This document shows positions 55,601 to 61,321 of a stretch of 61,321 nucleotides of DNA, piece after piece. Source of the DNA: Ignavibacteria bacterium UBA7675 (lineage in GTDB: Bacteria > Bacteroidota > Ignavibacteria > Kapaibacteriales > UB7675); NCBI GenBank assembly GCA_002483085.1, contig DLHF01000013.1, positions 49,809-111,129 on the forward strand, given 5' to 3'. Made by a program: the position numbers and the translations under genes. The notes beneath the pieces are model-generated. The model had not been told where the DNA came from and ran no database searches. It saw only the letters and a list, made by a program, of their open reading frames with translations. Every line of letters begins with the position of its first letter. Position 1 is the first letter of the stretch.

Positions 55601-56869
55601 ATGAACAGGACAATAATGAGCGCGATCAGAGATTTTAGTCTCTGTATCGTATGTGCCACAGCGCTGATAGTGTGTACAACAGCTTGTTCGCTAAGCGGCG
55701 ACGGGAAGGAAACAGAGCATGGCCATGACCATGAGGAAGGCGGACACGAGGGGCACGACCATGAGGAAGGCGGACACGAGGGGCACGACCACGAAGAAGG
55801 CGAGCACGAGGGAGACGACCACGAAGATGGCGCTGTTCACCTCTCGGATGATATGAAAAAGACGGCGGGCATTGTTGTTGCGGCTGTACAAAAAGGTGTA
55901 TTACATGCTGGGATTTCCGCGCCAGCACATGTGCTTCCTACCCAGGAAGGAAAAGCACATGTAGGCACACCGCTTGCCGGGCGCATTACGCGGCTGCATG
56001 CGGCTGAAGGAACTTTGGTAGCAAAAGGTACAGTGCTTGCGGAAGTGGAAGCACCGGGCGTAGCCGAGCTACAAAGCGATTATTTTCGCGCTGCCGCAGA
56101 AGTAGAGAGAGCACAGGCAGAGCTCAAGCGCAACGAAACGCTTGGCGAAGAGCGTATTGGCTCCCGCAGGTCGCTCGAAGAAGCCCGGTCGGCTTGGCGA
56201 CAGGCTACGGCACTCCGGCAGTCGATAGCCGCACAATTGCAGACAGCGGGAATTTCGCCGGAAGAAATAGACAAAAGCGGGACTATCACCTCGCGCATTT
56301 ACCTGCGAGCTCCTGTTGCAGGTGTTGTATCGCGCAGGCATGTAGCTCTGGGAGAATACCTCCAGCCAGATCGCGATGCCTTTGAGATTGTCAATACGGC
56401 TACTGTGTGGGTGGATGCCCGTGTGCAGCCAGAGCGCGTAGAGGTATTGCACGTAGGCGAAACTGCAACAGTACGCAGCGGCGGCGGCGAACAGCGAAAA
56501 GGAAAGATCGTCTATATTGCTCCAGTTGTGGATTCTTCGTCGCGTACTGTAACAGTGCGGTTGCTTGTAGAAAACCGCGACAACGCATTTCGCCCACAGT
56601 CGTATGCTACCGTTGAGTTCCGCAGCACAAATGGTGGCGAGGCGCTTGTTGTGCCCCGCCGTGCTCTGGAAACCGAAGGCGGTACATACTTCGTGTATCG
56701 CGAAGTATCGGACGGTTTTGAGCGGGTGCAAGTGGCCGTAGGAAGCACGAGTGAACAGGATGCAGAAATCACAGAAGGTATTGAAGAAGGATGGCGTATT
56801 GCCGTTGATGGTGTGTTTTATCTGAAGTCTATGAGGAAAAGTGGCGAACTGGCCGAACATCATCACTAA
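55601..56869 (+). CDS. RND efflux periplasmic adaptor (CzcB-like) with His-rich repeats
   Basis: A 422-residue membrane-fusion lipoprotein (ALIVCTTACS lipobox-like end of signal). Residues 41-77 are His/Glu/Gly/Asp-rich repeats of 10 residues, GHDHEEGGHE, likely to bind divalent metal. Then come the typical HlyD parts: VAKGTVLAEVEAPGVAELQ (lipoyl half), an alpha hairpin around ELKRNETLGEERIGSRRSLEEA, IYLRAPVAGVVSRRHVALGEYL (second half) and a beta barrel ending VVPRRALETEGGTYFVY. It couples the RND part to the TolC part of the fusion pump. Last gene of the operon; a strong terminator follows. Confidence 0.93.
   Translation: MNRTIMSAIRDFSLCIVCATALIVCTTACSLSGDGKETEHGHDHEEGGHEGHDHEEGGHEGHDHEEGEHEGDDHEDGAVHLSDDMKKTAGIVVAAVQKGVLHAGISAPAHVLPTQEGKAHVGTPLAGRITRLHAAEGTLVAKGTVLAEVEAPGVAELQSDYFRAAAEVERAQAELKRNETLGEERIGSRRSLEEARSAWRQATALRQSIAAQLQTAGISPEEIDKSGTITSRIYLRAPVAGVVSRRHVALGEYLQPDRDAFEIVNTATVWVDARVQPERVEVLHVGETATVRSGGGEQRKGKIVYIAPVVDSSSRTVTVRLLVENRDNAFRPQSYATVEFRSTNGGEALVVPRRALETEGGTYFVYREVSDGFERVQVAVGSTSEQDAEITEGIEEGWRIAVDGVFYLKSMRKSGELAEHHH
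55721..55831 (+). repeat. In-frame 30-base tandem repeat within the adaptor gene
   Basis: Three full units (55721-55750, 55751-55780, 55781-55810) plus a partial one, each encoding GHDHEEGGHE or a close variant. The first two units differ little at the DNA level, so the array may change length readily. Confidence 0.88.
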
Positions 56870-56891
56870 AAGGCTGGGATTAGCAAACAAG

Positions 56892-56930
56892 CAAGCCCTT
56901 CGCGGGGTACTGCGAAGGGCTTGTTGTATA
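56892..56930 (+). terminator. Terminator after the efflux operon
   Basis: CAAGCCCTTCGC / GCGAAGGGCTTG, a perfect 12-base stem with an eight-base loop, followed by TTGTA. The stem is symmetrical and can also stop the convergent gene at 56950. Confidence 0.85.
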
Positions 56931-56949
56931 CCGCGTTGTGCCGAGGTAT

Positions 56950-57702
56950 TTATTGTGCTATGCCTGTAAGGATAGCGACATTATCGACGGTGCCTCCGCC
57001 GTTGTAGTCGATCTCGAACACGAGTTGGGCATTAGACTGGCCTGCCTGTTGAGGGGAGTACACCACCTGAAATTCGATAATATCACCGGCTGGAAGTTCC
57101 ATAGGCAGAATCAGTGTTCCTAGATCAGTAAAATCAATTGCTGAAGCGCCCTGCATGCTTGCAGACATTATTGTTGCCGGAGCATCGCCGTCGTTGGTAA
57201 TTCGGGCCGTATAGACGGCTTTATTTCCAAACGTGACCGTACCAAAGTCGATATCGCTTACGATAATTGCGTTGGTGATAATGATTGCATGGACTTTACA
57301 GGTCGTAGATGTGTCGTTGTTGACAATAATAATTTCATCGTTGTAATCTCCTGCAACTGATTCCCTAAACGTCCCAACAAGAGTAATTTTATCTACTTCT
57401 CCTTTGCGACCGAGCTTGAGGGGTAATGCAGGTAGCGACAGTGTAAATCCTTTTGTGCCGTCTTTCAGCCGGATATCTGTGATTGTTGCAGAATCAGTGG
57501 TTGATGGGTTGCTAATTTCTATAGTAAATGTGTGTGCGGTATTGGGGGCGATTTTGCCAACATCCTTTGTTGGTGTCACACTCACAGGTGCAAGTATCGT
57601 TGTCTCTTTACGCCCAGCCGGAACATCGGTGGGAGAAGTACAGGACGACACGAGCAGAATCGTGAGAGCAAGTAATGCTCCCGGGAATAGTAACCGTTTC
57701 AT
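56950..57702 (-). CDS. Lipoprotein with Ig-like (choice-of-anchor D / ASH-type) domains
   Basis: A 250-residue lipoprotein: MKRLLFPGALLALTILLVSSCTS has a lipobox SSC. Two beta-sandwich domains follow, the first (about 40-145) with HTFTIEISNPSTTDSATITDI, the second (about 150-248) with IDFGTVTFGNKAVYTARITNDGDAPATI and FQVVYSPQQAGQSNAQLVF. These are the hallmark strands of choice-of-anchor D / ASH-type domains. It is likely surface or periplasmic. It lies directly downstream of the anti-sigma/barrel gene, 18 bases after its stop, so it may belong to the same operon. Confidence 0.8.
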   Translation of the reverse strand: MKRLLFPGALLALTILLVSSCTSPTDVPAGRKETTILAPVSVTPTKDVGKIAPNTAHTFTIEISNPSTTDSATITDIRLKDGTKGFTLSLPALPLKLGRKGEVDKITLVGTFRESVAGDYNDEIIIVNNDTSTTCKVHAIIITNAIIVSDIDFGTVTFGNKAVYTARITNDGDAPATIMSASMQGASAIDFTDLGTLILPMELPAGDIIEFQVVYSPQQAGQSNAQLVFEIDYNGGGTVDNVAILTGIAQ

Positions 57703-57720
57703 TGTTGACTCCTGAACAGA

Positions 57721-58974
57721 TTAGAAATGAAATGAGAGGGAATAGGTAATGCCAAGTTTACTGATAGAATACCATGTAGAGCGATAGCGATAGAGGTGCA
57801 GCGTTCCTTCTACACCTGCGCCAATGCCGAGCGCACCAGTGCGATATTCTACACCCAGAAGTGCACGTGTCATGGGGCCGGTGCGCACTCCCCCGATGAA
57901 GGTCTGTGCGTAGGGCTGCAGCACTCCGCCGAGGTTGGGCGAGAAGCGATAGGTAGCCCCAGCCCAAAAAGCGAGATAGTTTTGCTCGATTGTTTTGCGG
58001 GCTGCGTCTTCGGTATCGTAGTACCGCTGGAGCAAATTTTCCTGGCCTACTTCCACACCAATGCTATGCTCGTCTGCAAGCTGATAGGAAAGGCCGATAC
58101 TAATGTTATTCAGCGTTGGCGTCATGAGCGGGTCTACGTCGAAATCGGGATATGACCGAGCTGAGAAGCCGCGTAGATGCAGGGCATACTGCCGGTTTGC
58201 AGGGTCGGTTTCGTCGGCTGGCAGGATGTCGTCCGAGTCAGTAATAGCACCAACTGCTATGGAGTTCATCACGGGCTGTTCGATTTCCGAGGAAAGCAAT
58301 TCTATATCGGACGAGATGCTCTCTACACTGCTGATGGTCGTGGCGCGATCACTATTTCCATCGGCAATATCCTCGTGGTTCGTGTTGTCCTGCCATTGCT
58401 CATGGTTGTCGCGTACCTGTTCTGGTATGGCAGCAGTCCATTGTTGCCGAACGCCGCCTATCGAAGTTGTAGCCCGCAATTCTTCGCTGCTGTTCTCTTG
58501 CTGCGACTTTTGTTCAGCCATCGCTGCGCTGTTGTCCGCGCTTGTGCTGTTGTTTATCTGTTGTTGCTTTGGCATTGATTGCGCCGCAGTATTGGCCAGC
58601 ATTGCATTCTCTTGGTTGGAGGTTCCTGATAATTGCAGCGTGAGCAGAACAGCGCATACAGCGCTTGCTATCATAAGGAACGGGCGGCTTTTGAGCAGAG
58701 AAGGCAGGCGCGACGGCGATGAAAGAGCTACAAGAGCGGCGGCATCTGCCGGTGTGCCGTGCGCGATCCTCTGTTCAATGTTCTGAAACAGGCGTTCCGG
58801 CGGTGTGAGCAGTTCCTTGCGGAATCCCGCATTAAGAGCTATGAGCCTACGCATTTCCGTCTGGAGTTCTTGGTCGTGCGCCAGCATGTAGAAAAGCGTT
58901 TCCGCTTCTGTTCCTTCGAGCTCTCCGTCGAGGAAAGCGCACAATAGTTCGGACATTGAATTCTGTTCGTTCAT
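57721..58974 (-). CDS. Anti-sigma factor-like protein fused to an outer-membrane beta-barrel domain
   Basis: A 417-residue protein from the ATG at 58974 (MNEQNSMSELLCAFLDGELEG). Residues 1-80 resemble an anti-sigma domain (FLDGELEGTEAETLFYML, ELQTEMRRLIALN) without the usual zinc Cys/His set. One membrane helix follows (about 96-115), then a 130-residue Gln/Ser/Asn/Asp-rich linker, and finally about 170 residues of alternating strands (NNISIGLSYQLADEHSIGVEVGQ, YLAFWAGATYRFSPNLGG) ending in the aromatic signature YSLSFHF. This looks like an outer-membrane barrel. The start of the frame at 59004 is possible. The ECF sigma gene lies immediately upstream. Confidence 0.78.
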   Translation of the reverse strand: MNEQNSMSELLCAFLDGELEGTEAETLFYMLAHDQELQTEMRRLIALNAGFRKELLTPPERLFQNIEQRIAHGTPADAAALVALSSPSRLPSLLKSRPFLMIASAVCAVLLTLQLSGTSNQENAMLANTAAQSMPKQQQINNSTSADNSAAMAEQKSQQENSSEELRATTSIGGVRQQWTAAIPEQVRDNHEQWQDNTNHEDIADGNSDRATTISSVESISSDIELLSSEIEQPVMNSIAVGAITDSDDILPADETDPANRQYALHLRGFSARSYPDFDVDPLMTPTLNNISIGLSYQLADEHSIGVEVGQENLLQRYYDTEDAARKTIEQNYLAFWAGATYRFSPNLGGVLQPYAQTFIGGVRTGPMTRALLGVEYRTGALGIGAGVEGTLHLYRYRSTWYSISKLGITYSLSFHF

Positions 58975-59017
58975 AGTTGTATCCAGTTCGGGGGATTGCC
59001 ACAAGATTTCTACGCAG

Positions 59018-59575
59018 CTACTTTTGCAGGTCTTCGAGATAAGGGGCGAGAATATCTTTTAGCTTTCCTTTGGCGCGATAAATGCGTGTGCGTACTATTG
59101 GCATTGTTGTGCCGAGTACCTCGGCAATTTCGTTGTACGACAGGCCGAGATGTTCTTTGAGAACTAATGCTTCTCGGTAGTCGTCGGGTAGAGCTGCCAA
59201 TGCTGTTTCGAGCAGGTGCGCCAGCTCCGCCGACTCATAGGAAGGTGTATTACCTGCGGGCAGATCAAAATCTTCCAACGACAGCGTACTGTTGTACTTT
59301 TTCTGTTTTTCGTTCAGGCAGAGATTGCGAGCTGTGCGCAGCAAGTACGCTCCCGTGTTTGTCATCGTTCCACGATGGCTACGGGCTGCGCTGTGCAGCT
59401 TTACAAATGCTTCTTGGAAAATGTCTTCGGCCAGTGCTGAGTTGTTGAGCATGCGGCGGCAGTACGTGTACACTCGGGATGAATGCCGGTTGTACAGCAA
59501 CTCAAAGGCTCGGCGAGATCGCTCGCCCTCCGAGCCGAGGACGCGGAACAGTTCTTCGTCGGAAAGTTGCTGCAT
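59018..59575 (-). CDS. ECF RNA polymerase sigma factor
   Basis: A 185-residue sigma-70 family protein with only regions 2 and 4. Region 2 has FELLYNRHSSRVYTYCRRML and DIFQEAFVKLH; region 4 has LPDDYREALVLKEHLGLSYNEIAEVLGTTMPIVRTRIYRAKGKLK, including the helix-turn-helix. It recruits RNA polymerase to a specific promoter set and is presumably held by the membrane anti-sigma protein encoded 43 bases downstream. AGGA precedes the ATG. Confidence 0.95.
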   Translation of the reverse strand: MQQLSDEELFRVLGSEGERSRRAFELLYNRHSSRVYTYCRRMLNNSALAEDIFQEAFVKLHSAARSHRGTMTNTGAYLLRTARNLCLNEKQKKYNSTLSLEDFDLPAGNTPSYESAELAHLLETALAALPDDYREALVLKEHLGLSYNEIAEVLGTTMPIVRTRIYRAKGKLKDILAPYLEDLQK

Positions 59576-59780
59576 TGTTCCTGCCGTTACTGTTGTGCTA
59601 CATGTATTATGAAGGACTATTGCTATAACAGATGAGAAGGTGTTTTGTCACATTGCGATGTACAATCTGGCCGGAGTTATTTCCAGCTCGGTTTCAATAG
59701 CTCATGGCTGTTGCTCGCGCACATGTTTTCTTTGCACATAAATTTTAGATAGCTTCGCCGTTAAAATACAATGGAGAACA

Positions 59781-60527
59781 ATGATGGCAACGGAAAACTG
59801 CAATGCTGGCTCGCAGAGAGTTGCGGGCGATGGAGAAGTTTTTACATACGAGGCAATAGCTGATGCTTACGCTGCAAAGGTAGACACAAAAGTATGGAAT
59901 ACTGAGTACGACCGCCCGGCAGTGCTTTCGCTGCTGCCGTCGCTCAGCGGTATCGACGTTCTTGATGTGGGCTGCGGCTCCGGCTGGTATGCTGAGTATT
60001 TCGCCGAGCAGGGGGCACATGTCACTGCTGTGGATATTACACCCAAGATGGTAGAGTTCACACGCAGGCGGCTTGGCAACCGGGCACGGGTGCTTTGGGC
60101 CGATATTGGCAAGCCATTGGAGTTTGCTTCCAGTTCGTTTGGCCTGGTGGTGGCGCCACTTGTGCTGCATTATCTGGCTGTATTGGAACCAACGCTTTCT
60201 GAGCTATACCGTGTGCTGAAGCCGGGCGGGGTGCTCGTGTTTTCCACGCATCATCCGTTTGCAGATTATCGCCTGTTTTCGCCCGCCAGCTATTTTAGCA
60301 CCGAACTCGTGGAAGACACTTGGGATGTGGGAACTGTGCGGTTTTACCGGCGACCGCTTGGAGCCATTACCGAAGCGCTTGCACACACGGGATTTGTGAT
60401 CGAGCGACTCATCGAGCCTATGCCCACAGAAGAGTTTCTGCGGCGCGATCCGGCGAGCTACGAACGGTTGGTTGTATATCCGGGATTTCTCGCTGTGCGT
60501 GCGCGGAAGGACGGAGGAGAGCTGTAG
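59781..60527 (+). CDS. Class I SAM-dependent methyltransferase
   Basis: A 248-residue cytosolic methyltransferase. Motif I is LDVGCGSGWYAEYF, followed by VTAVDITPKMVEFTRRRL (motif II), WADIGKPLEF and the VLHYLAVLEPTLSELYRVLKPGGVLVFSTHHPF core typical of small-molecule or ubiquinone-type methyltransferases. The acceptor substrate is not predictable. Two adjacent ATGs (59781, 59784) could start it. A dispersed element follows after about 70 bases. Confidence 0.9.
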   Translation: MMATENCNAGSQRVAGDGEVFTYEAIADAYAAKVDTKVWNTEYDRPAVLSLLPSLSGIDVLDVGCGSGWYAEYFAEQGAHVTAVDITPKMVEFTRRRLGNRARVLWADIGKPLEFASSSFGLVVAPLVLHYLAVLEPTLSELYRVLKPGGVLVFSTHHPFADYRLFSPASYFSTELVEDTWDVGTVRFYRRPLGAITEALAHTGFVIERLIEPMPTEEFLRRDPASYERLVVYPGFLAVRARKDGGEL

Positions 60528-60594
60528 AAATAAAGCAGCAGAACAACACGTGGCGGTGGAAATTATCGTAAACATGCTGCGAAGACGAATATAT

Positions 60595-60704
60595 CGGCGG
60601 CTATCGGCTGGGGAGCGGCTAAGCGGATGTGCGACCGGTGACAGCGACGCCCGGTAGAGCCGTCCCGTTAGGGCGGCTCGGGCGCAGCGCAGCCCGTGCC
60701 ACAG
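60595..60704 (+). repeat. Dispersed intergenic element, copy I (with extra hairpin)
   Basis: GCGGATGTGCGACCGGTGAC core, the inserted hairpin GAGCCGTCCCGTTAGGGCGG and terminal CAGCCCGTGCCACA. Closest to copy H. Stem GGGC/GCCC on the complementary strand. The terminal block points to the 3' end of the small minus-strand gene. Confidence 0.8.
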
Positions 60705-60741
60705 CAATGAATGCGGACTGTCGGGATTTTTCCGGTATTGG

Positions 60742-60772
60742 CAAAAAAAAAGCCCGATCTGCTGGATCGGGC
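60742..60772 (-). terminator. Terminator after the small minus-strand gene
   Basis: Minus strand: GCCCGATC / GATCGGGC stem followed by nine T residues, 19 bases after the stop. Confidence 0.88.
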
Positions 60773-60790
60773 ACCGACTCGAAAGCATTA

Positions 60791-61057
60791 TTATAGTTCT
60801 TTGAAAATTTGCTTGCTACACTCGTTCAGGATTTTGTCGGCCTGTTTACGGGCATTCAGAGCATTAAAAATATCGGCCATGTTCGTTCGCATCGACGAGA
60901 CACGATCTTTCAGATCGGTGATCATTTGTGCGTCTTTGCGGTAGCGCCTCACTATGTGGCGGAGAGCCGCCGTTGTCGTTTTCACACCAAGCAGCTTTTC
61001 CAGTTCCGCCAGCTCCTTCACGATGTCATCATCGGCATAGAATGTGATTTTCTTCAT
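60791..61057 (-). CDS. Small ribbon-helix-helix-like protein
   Basis: An 88-residue protein from the ATG at 61057 (MKKITFYADDDIVKELAELEKLLG); a TTG at 61072 could also start it. The opening beta strand followed by two short helices with ALRHIVRRYRK resembles a ribbon-helix-helix DNA-binding fold, then a helical tail (MITDLKDRVSSMRTNMADIFNAL) that may be a coiled coil. No toxin partner is beside it. A candidate small transcription regulator; the fold call is tentative. Followed by a strong terminator. Confidence 0.62.
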   Translation of the reverse strand: MKKITFYADDDIVKELAELEKLLGVKTTTAALRHIVRRYRKDAQMITDLKDRVSSMRTNMADIFNALNARKQADKILNECSKQIFKEL

Positions 61058-61262
61058 CCCTGCTCTACACAATTCAGGTGGAACTACTGGGTAATTATAT
61101 TGTAAAAGCCGGGAAACCCGACCTCGGCTTATAGACGAACAGGGTAGAAAAAAAGTATGACCCGGACAGAGGAACGATGAAGTTTACCGTTGAAAAGGGG
61201 AAGGTAGCAGCAAGAGAGGGAGAAATTGTAGACACAGAGGCGATAGAGGCACAAAAAAGAAA

Positions 61263-61290
61263 AAGCCCGACACATTGCTGTACCGGGCTT
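61263..61290 (-). terminator. Terminator after the tRNA
   Basis: AAGCCCG / CGGGCTT stem; on the minus strand it is followed by TTTTTCTTTTTT. Located nine bases after the tRNA 3' end. Confidence 0.78.
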
Positions 61291-61298
61291 TTCTTCTG

Positions 61299-61321
61299 CG
61301 GGACCGACGAGACTCGAACTC
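61299..61321 (-). tRNA. Partial tRNA (3' end only)
   Basis: The last 23 bases of the window, read on the minus strand, give GAG-TTCGAGT-CTC, a T-stem and T-loop, then the 3' acceptor strand CGGTCCC and a G discriminator. No CCA is encoded. The anticodon lies outside the window, so the amino acid cannot be named. Confidence 0.75.

Noticed and set aside
55721..55831. Regular short repeats as a possible CRISPR array
   Set aside because: Contiguous in-frame units without spacers, coding for a His-rich tract in the adaptor protein.
61177..61321. Open frame starting MKFTVEKGKVAARE with a good ribosome binding site, running off the window
   Set aside because: It would read through a terminator stem and the opposite strand of the tRNA; too little is visible to call it.

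Overview
The window reads as a chromosome fragment of a Gram-negative member of the Bacteroidota/Chlorobi (FCB) group, most like a Candidatus Kapabacteria-type lineage; the lineage is an inference. It rests on Bacteroidota-type promoters (TTTG, about 19-20 bases, TAnnTTTG) at several loci, type IX secretion (T9SS) sorting domains on two secreted proteins, a GWxTD-family protein, a CusA-TolC fusion pump, a thiS-thiC-led thiamine operon and the gene order rplM-rpsI-rpsB-tsf-pyrH-frr.

Layout. 0-6.6 kb: a truncated ruvX, a DUF1003 membrane protein, a GWxTD protein, a NatAB-like ABC exporter and an orphan Imm11-like immunity protein. 6.8-15.7 kb: an alpha-2-macroglobulin lipoprotein, a DUF2569-like membrane protein and penicillin-binding protein 1C, a periplasmic defence and peptidoglycan-repair set. 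15.7-22.6 kb is the accessory part: a secreted matrixin-like metalloprotease with a secreted partner, a decayed IS481-type transposase, a threefold-repeat cytosolic lectin, a DinB-like protein, and a two-gene ATPase plus TOPRIM (DUF3226-like) module that looks like an OLD/PARIS-style defence pair. 22.6-28.5 kb: redox proteins, folC, purH and a TenI-like protein. 28.5-35.5 kb: a TPP-riboswitch-controlled thiSCDEGHF operon. 35.3-36.7 kb: the riboswitch leader is duplicated on the far side of a small ricin-type lectin gene. 36.7-41.8 kb: a membrane protein, an LCP-like lipoprotein, a second ABC exporter and mazG. 41.9-46.2 kb: the ribosomal protein, EF-Ts, UMP kinase and RRF cluster. 46.5-50.4 kb: a TPR protein, a gamma-carbonic anhydrase-like protein and a DUF4397 T9SS cargo. 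50.5-56.9 kb: a heavy-metal efflux operon. 57-59.6 kb: an ECF sigma factor, an anti-sigma factor fused to an outer-membrane barrel, and a lipoprotein. The window ends with a methyltransferase, a small DNA-binding-like protein and the 3' end of a tRNA.

The most unusual feature is a family of dispersed intergenic elements, nine loci in 61 kb. They share a block made of three GTCGC units and a terminal GTGGCACGGG-type block. Between these lies a stem whose sequence differs from copy to copy while base pairing is kept. Six of the nine lie just downstream of stop codons in one orientation, which suggests a structured 3'-UTR or REP-like element. Other leads are the orphan duplicate TPP riboswitch around the lectin gene, the ATPase/TOPRIM pair, and the single-chain anti-sigma/outer-membrane-barrel protein.

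All functional calls come from reading motifs, lengths and context; no database search was possible.
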